Part shown: piece after piece, positions 1-7,272 of the stretch
How the letters are laid out: each line of letters opens with the position of its first letter
How positions within the stretch are numbered: position 1 is the first letter of the stretch
Assembly (NCBI RefSeq): GCF_963666665.1
Contig: NZ_OY762999.1
Location: 1,431,501-1,495,500 of the forward strand
Length of the DNA: 64,000 nt
Source of the DNA: Maridesulfovibrio sp.
GTDB lineage: Bacteria > Desulfobacterota > Desulfovibrionia > Desulfovibrionales > Desulfovibrionaceae
Reading direction: 5' to 3'
Notes under the pieces: model-generated
The model's input: the letters and a program-made list of their open reading frames with translations, nothing else
What the model was told of the DNA's origin: nothing
The model's database searches: none
Translations under genes and position numbers: made by a program

Positions 1-172
1 GAAGTTAAGCTTGAACAAATCACATCCATATACTTTCAAGCTTATTTCTATCTTTGAGTGAAATGCGGCCATCGCCCAGCTTGACAGTGTCCTGACCAAC
101 AAACAATCACTAATAAAATCAGCCCATAGACATGAATCTTTACCGTCCAGTTTAAGTACAAAATAACCCCTA

Positions 173-200
173 TTGACAAGACTCAGAATCAAGATATTTT
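173..200 (+). promoter_or_regulatory. Putative sigma-70 promoter for the three-gene cassette
   Basis: A perfect -35 hexamer TTGACA lies at 173-178 and a TATTTT -10 at 195-200, with a 16-bp spacer. It sits about 58 bp upstream of the first cassette gene, whose AGGAGG ribosome-binding site is at 248-253. The rest of 1-257 is AT-rich and shows no convincing gene. The promoter is inferred from consensus match only. Confidence 0.5.
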
Positions 201-257
201 ACAAATAATGCTTAAATAGCAACAGATATTTACTCAACTATTTGCATAGGAGGTCAA

Positions 258-845
258 ATGGGCAGAGAATCAAAAATTTTAAAATCAACTTTCTGGATTA
301 CTTTATTAACTACCTTGCTTTACGCAGCTCCAGCCCTTGCCTCAAATGGAACTCTGAATGGGCTAAATCCCACTGACCAACAAGTATACGACGACGCCCT
401 TACCTTACTTTTCAAAACCTTCATCCTCGCAACTTTCATAGAAGTCTCCTTCACCACTCTCTTTGACTGGCGGTTCTTTATAAAACACACCTACAATAAA
501 GGTTGGAAAACCCCCATCATCGTCATCACCCTGTTTATTTTCTGCAAATCAGCAGAGCTGGACATAGTCCAAAAGCTCATCAACATCCTCTTTGGCAATG
601 GACATTCTGTTAACGCTAATATTGATTTCTTCCTAACCTCCATGCTCTTGGCCGGAGGAAGTGGCAGCATGAACACCCTATTCAAAAAGCTTAAATTACG
701 GGACCCGAAACAACGGGAAAATCGCTTCCTTGAAGCACAAGAAGAAGACAATCTAAAAAGTGAGAACGAACGATTGAAGGAAGAGATTCGCCAACTCAAA
801 GGTGAAACAGAAGCAACGTCAGACTTACCCGAAGGAGGTGCATAA
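258..845 (+). CDS. Membrane protein with signal peptide and C-terminal coiled coil, unknown function
   Basis: I do not recognise this 195-aa protein. It starts with a charged segment and a hydrophobic stretch ending in an Ala-rich site near residue 28 (PALAS), consistent with a cleaved signal peptide. Further hydrophobic segments lie near residues 50-65, 83-97 and 125-137, with a Gly/Ser-rich turn (AGGSGSMN) before the last ~50 residues. Those residues are highly charged, Glu/Lys-rich and coiled-coil-like. The layout of a few membrane spans followed by a charged coiled-coil tail is superficially holin-like, but there are no phage genes nearby. It is the first gene of a tight three-gene unit: its stop overlaps the next start by one base (TAATG), and the next gene's Shine-Dalgarno lies inside its last codons. 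A strong AGGAGG precedes its ATG. Confidence 0.75.
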   Translation: MGRESKILKSTFWITLLTTLLYAAPALASNGTLNGLNPTDQQVYDDALTLLFKTFILATFIEVSFTTLFDWRFFIKHTYNKGWKTPIIVITLFIFCKSAELDIVQKLINILFGNGHSVNANIDFFLTSMLLAGGSGSMNTLFKKLKLRDPKQRENRFLEAQEEDNLKSENERLKEEIRQLKGETEATSDLPEGGA

Positions 846-2689
846 TGATAATGGATACCGCAACAATAATTATCTTCGCCATACGAGCCTCTATTAAGAT
901 CGGAGAGGCCGGGTACAAGAGTTATGTGGATATTACCCGTAACCGGGAATTGGTGTTGCCGCTGCCTGATTTGCATAATGAAATGAATGAAGGAGATGCC
1001 TGGCTGTTTTTCTTTGAAAACGAATCTTGTGAAGGGGCTCAATTTGCAAGGAAAATCGAAGGCAGCCAGACAAAACCATGGCCGAAGGTAGTTGCTCTGG
1101 CTAAAAAACTTAACATCATGACTGATGACGAAAGGACTGAACTAGTAAGTTTAGCTATCAAAGCTAAGATACAGCTCATGGCTTGGAAAGGAGAAGGGAA
1201 TAGCCAGGAAAATGGTTACGATCCCGGCAACGGTAAAGCAATTGCGGCACTATACGCTGTAGAAGGATGGGAAAACGGCACCTCAAAAGCAACGTCAATC
1301 CAAAGTGTTGCAGGAGCATTAATCGAAGTAGGAATTGACTTCCTGCAATTAAATCCAAAACTATTCAACATTAATACGACAGAAGGAAAGCTGATAAAAT
1401 CTTTTATCAATGAACTCGACGAAATCGAGTTCGCCACTGAATCTTTAGACAAACTGCCTATTTTATTATTTACCGCGACACTAGAATCTGTCGGTGCAAA
1501 CCCTGAAATTTTCGGGAATAATACCAACGTACATGTCTTAATCGGAAATTCAGCCAAGAAAGTTGCGACGCTAGTCAGCGAAAGAAATGAAAAAATTAAT
1601 GAAGACAGCAGCCTTTCCGAAACGGAAAAAAGAAAACAACGTTATAAAATGGAAGCTTGGGGTGAACTGATTTTCCGAGGAGTACTTGATGCCGCAGGAC
1701 ATACTGCGATTTCAGACCCAGGCAACTATTTAGGGATACAAGGAGAAGGCAGCCAATTGCTTGCCCGCAAGGTCGGCGAGGACGTACTGGATTTGATGAT
1801 TGGCGATGACAGCATTAAGTTCAAGCCCGTCTTTAGTCAGGCGGGAGCTGAAAGACTTACCAGAACAGCTCTTGATGTAGTCAGCAAGCATCCAAAATTA
1901 ATCACGCAAACAGACGATAAAATTAACGGTTTACTCTCTGAAATTGCAGCGGGGCTGGCAGGCACTAAGATGCCTATGTTTGATGATGCAATGGTCCCGG
2001 AAGTTGCACGCATAATATTGGAAAAAACAGGTGAGAATCTAGACCTGATTTGGCCGAAAGGACAGCGTTCACCCCAAGAAAACGTACTCTTCATTGCTAC
2101 GCAGGCAACGATTAAAGCTCTCAGTGACAGTAGCTCCGAATATCAATACTGGAGACCGGACTTCACCCACTCTGAAATGCTCATGGTAATCGAAACTGTC
2201 TGCGATGAAATCAAGGGCAACCCTTCTTGGATCACCGGGGATAATTCAAACTACAACACTGCCTTGAATCTGGCTTTAACTCAAACAATTACCTGCCTGA
2301 AAACGCATAAAGCTTATATATCAGCAGAGACTTCTGCAAAAATAATCGCAGAAGTAATCAAAGGCATCGGCCTGCGGCAAGAGTTACTTAAAATTACGAC
2401 GACCCCAGTAAAACAAACTACTATTGATGCAGCAATTGATGCGATCATTTTCTCGATATTCAAATGTGATGAAGAACATATCAAATGGCGCATATGTCGA
2501 GATGAAGTTCTTCAAGAAATAGTACAGATTCTAATCTCTGAACTGGCTAAATCCAATGCCTCTCAGGACGCGGTTAACGCCTTGAAAGATGTTATTAACT
2601 CCTTCATCGCGGACATCAAGGATGGCAGTGAAATCAATTTCGCAACACTAAGAACTAAAGCGAACGAAAAGCTTCAAGCTCTGACATAA
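845..2689 (+). CDS. Helical-repeat protein of unknown function, middle gene of cassette
   Basis: This 614-aa protein matches no family I know. The N-terminus (residues 5-20) is a short hydrophobic helix that could anchor it or pack in a fold; there is no clear signal peptide. Residues about 152-540 contain roughly seven degenerate repeats of 65-75 residues. Each has a hydrophobic helix, a turn often carrying an Asn-Pro or Gly-Asn (for example LNPKLF, ANPEIF, KHPKLI, GNPSWI), then another hydrophobic helix, suggesting an alpha-solenoid. No catalytic motif is visible. The gene is translationally coupled to the upstream membrane protein (TAATG) and followed after 10 bp by a lipoprotein gene with its own AAGGAG site. 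The set may form an envelope assembly, but that is inference from co-organisation only. Confidence 0.75.
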   Translation: MIMDTATIIIFAIRASIKIGEAGYKSYVDITRNRELVLPLPDLHNEMNEGDAWLFFFENESCEGAQFARKIEGSQTKPWPKVVALAKKLNIMTDDERTELVSLAIKAKIQLMAWKGEGNSQENGYDPGNGKAIAALYAVEGWENGTSKATSIQSVAGALIEVGIDFLQLNPKLFNINTTEGKLIKSFINELDEIEFATESLDKLPILLFTATLESVGANPEIFGNNTNVHVLIGNSAKKVATLVSERNEKINEDSSLSETEKRKQRYKMEAWGELIFRGVLDAAGHTAISDPGNYLGIQGEGSQLLARKVGEDVLDLMIGDDSIKFKPVFSQAGAERLTRTALDVVSKHPKLITQTDDKINGLLSEIAAGLAGTKMPMFDDAMVPEVARIILEKTGENLDLIWPKGQRSPQENVLFIATQATIKALSDSSSEYQYWRPDFTHSEMLMVIETVCDEIKGNPSWITGDNSNYNTALNLALTQTITCLKTHKAYISAETSAKIIAEVIKGIGLRQELLKITTTPVKQTTIDAAIDAIIFSIFKCDEEHIKWRICRDEVLQEIVQILISELAKSNASQDAVNALKDVINSFIADIKDGSEINFATLRTKANEKLQALT

Positions 2690-2699
2690 GGAGATAGTC

Positions 2700-3530
2700 A
2701 TGATGAACACTTGTAGACGCATAAAACTAATCGTTTTCTTATTAATAGTTTTCGTCTCGTTATGCGGATGCAAAACTATAAATAAACTTAGAACAGCTCA
2801 AGATACTTTTAATGAAGCGGCATCACTAGACAACCAATCCAGTCAAGTTTCATACTACAACAATGTAACACCAAGTGAAGTTTCTGCGGCCCCTATTGCT
2901 CCTCAAGACAAGTCCAAACTTTTATACCATGAAACCTTGGAAATTTTGGACACCATAGATGACTCTGGAAAAACAACATTAAAAAAGAACAAACTGTATG
3001 GAAATTACCTGATCCTTAAAGGATTAAGCTATTGGAAGCTTGATAAGAACGCAGAAGCAACCGCAGTTGTAGCTGAAGCGGAGAAGGAAACGGACAATCT
3101 GATTGACCGTGACAAAAAGCTATTTGAGATCATGCCAAGTTTAATAGCTTTAAATGAAGCCAAACCATATTATGTTAAATCGACCAAACATCTTGACGAG
3201 AACTGCTTTAACATTAAACGGATTACCGAAATCATAACAGACGAAGAGATAGAACCATTCGACAAGATTTTGAATGACAGAAATGAAAATAGTAATTTAA
3301 GATTGTATGTAGCCCAATGCAAGTTACTCGCTTACTTCTATCAACATAAAGGTTACAGATTCGCTGCAAGTAATAAAAATTCAACATGCGCGGCAACATA
3401 TATCAATAGATTCAATGCAGCGGATTCAGCAGCAAAACAAACAATAAAAGAGTTAGAAACTATTATAAAAGACATCTCTAACGCCAAAGGTATTGTACCA
3501 AAGTGGAAACATAAATTTAATTTTAAATAA
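2700..3530 (+). CDS. Putative lipoprotein, third gene of cassette
   Basis: This 276-aa protein opens with basic residues, a hydrophobic core and a lipobox LCGC at about residues 21-24, so it should be a lipidated, membrane-anchored protein. The mature part is mostly helical and charged, with a stretch near residues 80-130 (Leu/Tyr/Ala spacing, KGLSYWKLDKNAEA) that resembles TPR or tetratricopeptide-like packing. Function is unknown. The first ATG (2700) and a second at 2703 are in frame; AAGGAG at 2688-2693 suits either. It follows the repeat protein by 10 bp and ends just before a strong terminator, so it closes the three-gene unit. The base composition is more AT-rich than in most of the window, which may suggest transfer, but I could not measure it. 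Confidence 0.75.
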   Translation: MMNTCRRIKLIVFLLIVFVSLCGCKTINKLRTAQDTFNEAASLDNQSSQVSYYNNVTPSEVSAAPIAPQDKSKLLYHETLEILDTIDDSGKTTLKKNKLYGNYLILKGLSYWKLDKNAEATAVVAEAEKETDNLIDRDKKLFEIMPSLIALNEAKPYYVKSTKHLDENCFNIKRITEIITDEEIEPFDKILNDRNENSNLRLYVAQCKLLAYFYQHKGYRFAASNKNSTCAATYINRFNAADSAAKQTIKELETIIKDISNAKGIVPKWKHKFNFK

Positions 3531-3537
3531 AACTAAT

Positions 3538-3580
3538 AAAGCTCCCCGCCCTTCAAACCGAAAGGCGGGGAGCTTTATTT
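3538..3580. terminator. Strong, probably bidirectional Rho-independent terminator
   Basis: A perfect 13-bp stem (3538-3550 with 3564-3576) with a 13-nt loop is flanked by A-rich sequence on the left and TTTATTT on the right. It lies between the convergent cassette and nitroreductase genes and could stop transcription from both sides. Confidence 0.85.
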
Positions 3581-3629
3581 AGAATCGCCCCAGAAAACAA
3601 TCAACGTTGCGAAAATATTAAAACGCCTG

Positions 3630-4454
3630 CTACCACTCAACCTTTTTTACCCGTGCTTCACCGCGATCTGCAGTGCGCTGATACTTAACAGCAGGATTAC
3701 CGAAAAGCATGGCATAGCCGAGTTCGTGGTCTTCAGGAATACCGAGCCCTTCTTTCAAATCCGGAAGGACGGACTCGATTACACGCTTGAGTATACCATT
3801 CCAGAGAGTTCCAATTTTCATAGATTGGGCCATTAGTTCAAAATAGGAGAGGAAAATCGCCATATCCGCGGCCCGGCTGGGAGCACTCTGCGGAGCAGAG
3901 ACAACAATAAAATGCGGAGCATCACGGAAAATCACATCAACATTGTTTTCCTTCATCTGCTGACAGGCCATCTTGAACAGATTCGCCACGTACGGAATCT
4001 CGGAAACACCCTTTTCAAGGGCACCTTCAAGACGAGTATAAACTGCGTCACGAAATCTCTTTACCGAATCAGGATCATCCATAAGAGTGATATGCACACA
4101 GCGGGAGTTGATACCTGTGGGAGCATGCCATGCAACATTAAGCAGCTTCTGAATTCTTTCAGGCTCCAACGGTTCCGGCTTATATGCGCGAACTGAACGG
4201 CGTCCTTTGATCAGGGCTGCAAGCGCATCTTCATCGGCAAGATTACCTTTTAGAGGAGTGCAGGATTCAGGTTTAATACCGAATATTGATATTGCCCCAG
4301 TTGGACAGACCGTAAGGCAGTGCTGACATTTAAAACATCTTTGTTCATCTGTAATCTTAGGATACTCATCCAGCTCAATAATCCCGGGAAAGCAATCCTG
4401 TGCGCAAAGACCGCATTTAATGCAAAGCTCTTCATTAACCATGAAATTCAACAT
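3630..4454 (-). CDS. Ferredoxin-domain nitroreductase family protein
   Basis: The protein (274 aa from the chosen start) has an N-terminal ferredoxin-like domain with two 4Fe-4S motifs, CIKCGLCAQDC then CFKCQHCLTVCP, in residues ~9-50. An FMN-binding nitroreductase domain follows (RRSVRAYKPEPL near residue 85, and HELGYAMLFGNP near the C-terminus). Such fusions pass electrons from Fe-S clusters to FMN; the substrate is unknown. The frame stays open upstream to 4541 into the insertion sequence. I place the start at the ATG at 4454 because GGAG lies 5 nt before it and the protein then begins directly at the ferredoxin fold. The IS3 element ends 23 bp upstream, separating the gene from two flavin-reductase genes with which it was probably co-transcribed. 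The gene itself appears intact. Confidence 0.88.
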   Translation of the reverse strand: MLNFMVNEELCIKCGLCAQDCFPGIIELDEYPKITDEQRCFKCQHCLTVCPTGAISIFGIKPESCTPLKGNLADEDALAALIKGRRSVRAYKPEPLEPERIQKLLNVAWHAPTGINSRCVHITLMDDPDSVKRFRDAVYTRLEGALEKGVSEIPYVANLFKMACQQMKENNVDVIFRDAPHFIVVSAPQSAPSRAADMAIFLSYFELMAQSMKIGTLWNGILKRVIESVLPDLKEGLGIPEDHELGYAMLFGNPAVKYQRTADRGEARVKKVEW

Positions 4455-4477
4455 ATCTACTCCACAGGTTTTAACTG

Positions 4478-4500
4478 TGAGCCGTCCTAAAATAGATTGA
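4478..4500 (+). repeat. IS3 terminal inverted repeat, orfB side
   Basis: This 23-bp sequence starts TGAGCCGTCC and pairs imperfectly with 5770-5792. The outer boundary is set by the CTG duplication at 4475-4477. Confidence 0.85.
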
Positions 4501-4515
4501 CGGTTAATTGGTTTA

Positions 4516-5322
4516 CTACAGGGCTGTGGGGGTACCCCCACAGCCCTGTTTATGTATTTGGTTCGGTGTTTTCATTTTCAAACTAAGATGAGGACGTTCA
4601 GAATTATATATTTCAATAGACTCTTTTACGAGTGAATTTAACTCATCAAAGCTAGTGCATTTAACCACCAAAAATTCTTGTTTTAAAATTCCATTTATAC
4701 GTTCAGCTAACGCATTTTGGTAACAATCATACCCATCTGTCATAGATGGGACCATTTCGGCTTTCTTGAGTTTGTTTTGATAAATGGACGATGCGTACTG
4801 CAATCCACGATCTGAATGGTGGATTGTTTTGTTTCGCGTTTTTCGGTTTTTGATAGCCATATCTAAAGCTTTAGTGGTCCCTTCGGCACTAAGATCAGAA
4901 CTCAAATTGTGACCTACAATTTTTCTGCTAAAAGAGTCTGTGATTAGTGATAGATAGTATGTTTTATTTAACGTTTTTACGTAAGTTATATCACTAACAA
5001 AGACTTCTTCTGAATACTGAGGCTTAAACTCCTTCAATAAATTAGGATGTTTTTTGAGCCAATGCTTTGAATTTGTAGTTTTTGTGTAATTTTTTCTTGT
5101 TTTTATCAGTAAATGCTCTCTGCGCAATAATGCGAAAAAAGCATCCCGCCCAAGCTTGATTCCACGAGCTACAAATTTCTCACGCAATAAAAAATAAAGC
5201 TTACGCGTTCCCAGCCGAGGCATTCTGGCCCGCAGACTCAAAACAAGTTTCTTTACTTCTTGGAACTGTTTTTCCCGTACCTTATGGCGTTTTTCAGCCT
5301 GATATATCGATTGCCGACTCAC
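4516..5322 (-). CDS. IS3-family transposase OrfB (DDE integrase domain)
   Basis: This frame encodes the catalytic half of the transposase, 268 aa from its first ATG. An N-terminal HTH_21-like segment (residues ~20-75) precedes an rve integrase domain. The DDE triad is visible in VSDITY (first Asp), HHSDRGLQY (second Asp) and NALAERINGILKQEF (Glu), followed by a basic tail. The phase is open upstream of the ATG as far as the slippery run at 5397-5403, reading through ISLSACCRQLGVSRQ. The working protein is therefore probably an OrfAB fusion made by -1 frameshifting rather than OrfB from its own ATG. The last residues are encoded within a perfect 32-bp palindrome. Confidence 0.93.
   Translation of the reverse strand: MSRQSIYQAEKRHKVREKQFQEVKKLVLSLRARMPRLGTRKLYFLLREKFVARGIKLGRDAFFALLRREHLLIKTRKNYTKTTNSKHWLKKHPNLLKEFKPQYSEEVFVSDITYVKTLNKTYYLSLITDSFSRKIVGHNLSSDLSAEGTTKALDMAIKNRKTRNKTIHHSDRGLQYASSIYQNKLKKAEMVPSMTDGYDCYQNALAERINGILKQEFLVVKCTSFDELNSLVKESIEIYNSERPHLSLKMKTPNQIHKQGCGGTPTAL
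4518..4549. repeat. Perfect 32-bp palindrome at the orfB 3' end
   Basis: Two perfectly complementary 15-base arms flank a TA centre (GGTACC core). The palindrome covers the last codons and part of the stop of orfB, just inside the IS end. It would form a very stable hairpin. A T-rich stretch follows only on the plus strand, so it may block transcription entering the element from outside. That role is inferred. Confidence 0.8.
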
Positions 5323-5351
5323 CCCGAGCTGTCTACAGCAAGCAGATAAAC

Positions 5352-5750
5352 TTATTTGCTTTGTTTCCTGAAGACCTCGTGCAGCTCGGGGGTAAGTTTT
5401 TTTCTTATGGAAGTACCCAGTTCTCTGTCAGAAATATCAATCATTTCGTTGAGAAGCATAGTTTTGATCTTCTCTTCCTGAAGCTCTTTTTCAAGACGCT
5501 TAATCTTTTGTGCTGGAGTCTCTTTGGATTTTGGCATTCTTTTCTGATGTACCATTGGCTTGCTCCAGTCAAGGCTGCCATGTTTACGAAGCCACTTTAA
5601 AACAGTGCTGCGACCTTGGATTCCATAGGCCCTTTGGGCCTGCTTGTAGGTCATTTCACCCTTTTCAACTAATGCCACAACGGACAATTTAAAGCCCATT
5701 GTGTAGTCCCGCTGAGTACGCTTTACTCTTTGAGTTTCTTCCTTTTTCAT
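5352..5750 (-). CDS. IS3-family transposase OrfA (helix-turn-helix)
   Basis: This is a 132-aa N-terminal transposase subunit. Residues ~15-65 form an HTH domain (YTMGFKLSVVALVEKGEMTY followed by an RAYGIQGRSTVLKWLRKHG segment) that binds the terminal repeats. A Lys/Glu-rich leucine-zipper-like coiled coil follows (residues ~80-115, IKRLEKELQEEKIK). An AAGGA site precedes the ATG. The frame ends in TAA at 5352, after passing the A7 run where ribosomes could slip into the orfB phase. Confidence 0.92.
   Translation of the reverse strand: MKKEETQRVKRTQRDYTMGFKLSVVALVEKGEMTYKQAQRAYGIQGRSTVLKWLRKHGSLDWSKPMVHQKRMPKSKETPAQKIKRLEKELQEEKIKTMLLNEMIDISDRELGTSIRKKLTPELHEVFRKQSK
5397..5403 (-). promoter_or_regulatory. 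Programmed -1 frameshift site (A7) between orfA and orfB
   Basis: On the minus strand seven A residues sit in the phase A AAA AAA, followed by C. Slipping back one base here moves the ribosome from orfA into the orfB phase, which is open from here to the orfB stop (act tac ccc cga gct). Frameshifting of this kind is established for IS3-family elements; the site itself is read directly. Confidence 0.8.
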
Positions 5751-5769
5751 AAAATAGGTCCTTTGGGTG

Positions 5770-5792
5770 TAAACCTATTTCAGGACGGGACA
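5770..5792 (-). repeat. IS3 terminal inverted repeat, orfA side
   Basis: Read on the minus strand it begins TGTCCCGTCC and matches 4478-4500 at 18 of 23 positions. The CTG target duplication follows at 5793-5795. Confidence 0.85.
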
Positions 5793-5802
5793 CTGTTTAT
5801 AT

Positions 5803-6294
5803 TTAGAAAGCCGGAATAATTCCCATCCGCCCTTTCATCGCAGACAAATGAATCGGCTGATTTTCAACAGTAGGTTGAGGATAGTCATCTTTCAAAGAAA
5901 CCCCTTTAGTCCAAATGCTTATTATCTCAGCCATGACAAAGGAAGATTCATTTAAATCGACGGTTTCATAAATCCTGCATTCAAGAGAAAGCGGAGCAAC
6001 CTCCAGCATGGGAGCACCATCAGATTCTCCATAAAAACTGACACAACGTCCGTCACAACACTTATTCTTATCAGACAAGGAAGTTGTCAAACCTAAACAA
6101 TCCAAAACGTTACCTGAAAAAATATTCAGGCTGAATTTTGCATCATCCATAATTCGAGCGTGCAATTCACTGCCTTTTTCAATTTCAATTGCAACAAGAG
6201 ACAGCTTACTGTTAATGCGTGGTTTCGCAACCAGCGGGAGGTAATCAGGGCGTCCATCCACATGGCCGCCAAGTAGAGTATGAGCAATTCCCAT
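5803..6294 (-). CDS. Flavin reductase-like domain protein
   Basis: This 163-aa protein resembles the FMN-binding split-barrel flavin reductase family. The central segment PMLEVAPLSLECRIYETVDL followed by SFVMAEIISIW corresponds to the strand pair typical of flavoredoxin-like proteins (compare the neighbour's FIFECKVVETVELGLHTQFVGEI). It is shorter and more divergent than that neighbour and has an unusual cysteine cluster (KCCDGRC near residue 80) that could bind metal or take part in thiol chemistry. The start ATG has GGTGAG about 6 nt upstream. The gene sits 13 bp downstream of the flavoredoxin gene, so the two are probably co-transcribed. The IS3 element begins 10 bp after its stop. Substrate and partner are unknown. 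Confidence 0.75.
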   Translation of the reverse strand: MGIAHTLLGGHVDGRPDYLPLVAKPRINSKLSLVAIEIEKGSELHARIMDDAKFSLNIFSGNVLDCLGLTTSLSDKNKCCDGRCVSFYGESDGAPMLEVAPLSLECRIYETVDLNESSFVMAEIISIWTKGVSLKDDYPQPTVENQPIHLSAMKGRMGIIPAF

Positions 6295-6307
6295 TTTAAC
6301 TCACCAA

Positions 6308-6880
6308 TTATTCCATAAATCTTTTACCGATGTTAAATCCATGGCCAAGAATGTCTCCAATACCCCGATATTCACGGCTGTTAGGATCAAAAATGAAAGG
6401 GTTAACCATGTTGATCACAGGCTTACCTTTCTCATCAAGAACACTCTCGTCAGCCTTGATGCCTACAATTTCACCAACGAACTGGGTATGCAGACCGAGC
6501 TCTACTGTTTCGACAACCTTGCACTCAAAAATGAAAGGGAACTCTTCTACGTATGGAGCATCAACTACATCGGAGCGAACCGGGGTCAGGCCGGAAGCAG
6601 CAAATTTATCCACATCCCTGCCGCTGGCCATTCCAAAGTAGTCTGCTTCGGAAACATGCTCAACGGAAGGAATGGAAACAGTATATGCACCGCGCTCCAT
6701 GATTGAACCGTAGGTGTAAGTAGCTTTACGCAGCGAAACGGTCAGCATGGGCGGGGAAGAACAGCAGATACCGCCCCAAGCAATGGTCATCACATTCGGC
6801 TTATCATTTTTATCATAACTGCCTACGCACCAGACCGGAGTCGGCATAGCAATGGTATTGGGTTTAAGGGACTGTTTCAC
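6308..6880 (-). CDS. flr: Flavoredoxin (FMN-binding flavin reductase family)
   Basis: The 190-aa protein closely resembles Desulfovibrio flavoredoxin by motif: PTPVWCVGSYDKNDKPNVMT at the N-terminus, then WGGICCSSPP, SLRKATYTYG, DYFGMASGRDVDKFAASGL and GLHTQFVGEI. Family proteins bind FMN and carry electrons between low-potential donors and cytoplasmic reductases; in Desulfovibrio gigas flavoredoxin has been linked to thiosulfate reduction. The start codon is GTG, fixed by AAGGAG seven bases upstream and by agreement with family N-termini. It is first in a minus-strand group with a second flavin-reductase-like protein and, beyond the IS insertion, a ferredoxin-nitroreductase. This points to a small electron-transfer module. 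Confidence 0.88.
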   Translation of the reverse strand: MKQSLKPNTIAMPTPVWCVGSYDKNDKPNVMTIAWGGICCSSPPMLTVSLRKATYTYGSIMERGAYTVSIPSVEHVSEADYFGMASGRDVDKFAASGLTPVRSDVVDAPYVEEFPFIFECKVVETVELGLHTQFVGEIVGIKADESVLDEKGKPVINMVNPFIFDPNSREYRGIGDILGHGFNIGKRFME

Positions 6881-6957
6881 TTTATTTCTCCTTAGTTTTT
6901 AAATTAATTTACTTTTTATCAACACTCTAACTTTCTATGCAAAATATAACCACATAA

Positions 6958-7272
6958 CTATTGCCCGACTTTCTCAAGTATAGTCCAGAATTTAATTTCA
7001 GGGCCTTTTTCAATCAATCCGACAACCGTGTCATAAACTTTACGTACAGGCTCACTATCCATGTGCATGCGATACGATGCTTGGGAACTAAAATGCCCAT
7101 AAAGCAAAAATTCGGAAGGATCATCCTTATCCTGATGCAAATTGTATATAAACAAACCTTCCTGTCCGGAACATTCGCGCGCGCCCCTTTCAAGAACTTC
7201 CTTCAATTCAGCCTCATTTCCGGGCCGAGCTTTTATACGGGCAGTCAGAATAAAATTATCCCTGCAAAACAT
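6958..7272 (-). CDS. Antibiotic biosynthesis monooxygenase (ABM) domain protein, putative quinol monooxygenase
   Basis: This is a 104-aa single-domain ABM protein with the dimeric alpha-beta-barrel pattern: LTARIKARPGNEAELKEVL at the start, then CSGQEGLFIYNLHQDKDDPS, a YGHFSSQASYRMHMDSEPV helix and FWTILEKVGQ at the end. Relatives include YgiN-type quinol monooxygenases and heme-degrading enzymes. The residues here do not decide between these, so the substrate is open. AGGA lies 5 nt before the ATG. It is 77 bp upstream of flavoredoxin on the same strand, and that gap is long enough for a separate promoter. Confidence 0.83.
   Translation of the reverse strand: MFCRDNFILTARIKARPGNEAELKEVLERGARECSGQEGLFIYNLHQDKDDPSEFLLYGHFSSQASYRMHMDSEPVRKVYDTVVGLIEKGPEIKFWTILEKVGQ

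Larger units (their letters stand above)
4478..5792 (-). mobile_element. Complete IS3-family insertion sequence, 1315 bp
   Basis: The element is bounded by 23-bp imperfect inverted repeats (4478-4500 and 5770-5792, 18 of 23 matching, each beginning TG). It is flanked by a 3-bp direct repeat CTG (4475-4477 and 5793-5795), the expected IS3 target duplication. It encodes OrfA and OrfB in two overlapping phases on the minus strand with an A7 slippery run between them. Both ends, both frames and the DDE residues are intact, so it looks recent and potentially mobile. It lies in the short gap between a flavin-reductase-like gene and the nitroreductase gene. Removing it with one CTG copy would leave a gap of about 30 bp, typical of an operon. 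Confidence 0.93.

Noticed and set aside
81..116. A second TTGACA near the window start as promoter
   Set aside because: No -10 element lies at 16-18 bp; the TAATAA is 24 bp away.
4455..4541. Extension of the nitroreductase N-terminus into the IS
   Set aside because: The extra 29 residues come from IS sequence; GGAG and the ferredoxin fold start support the ATG at 4454.
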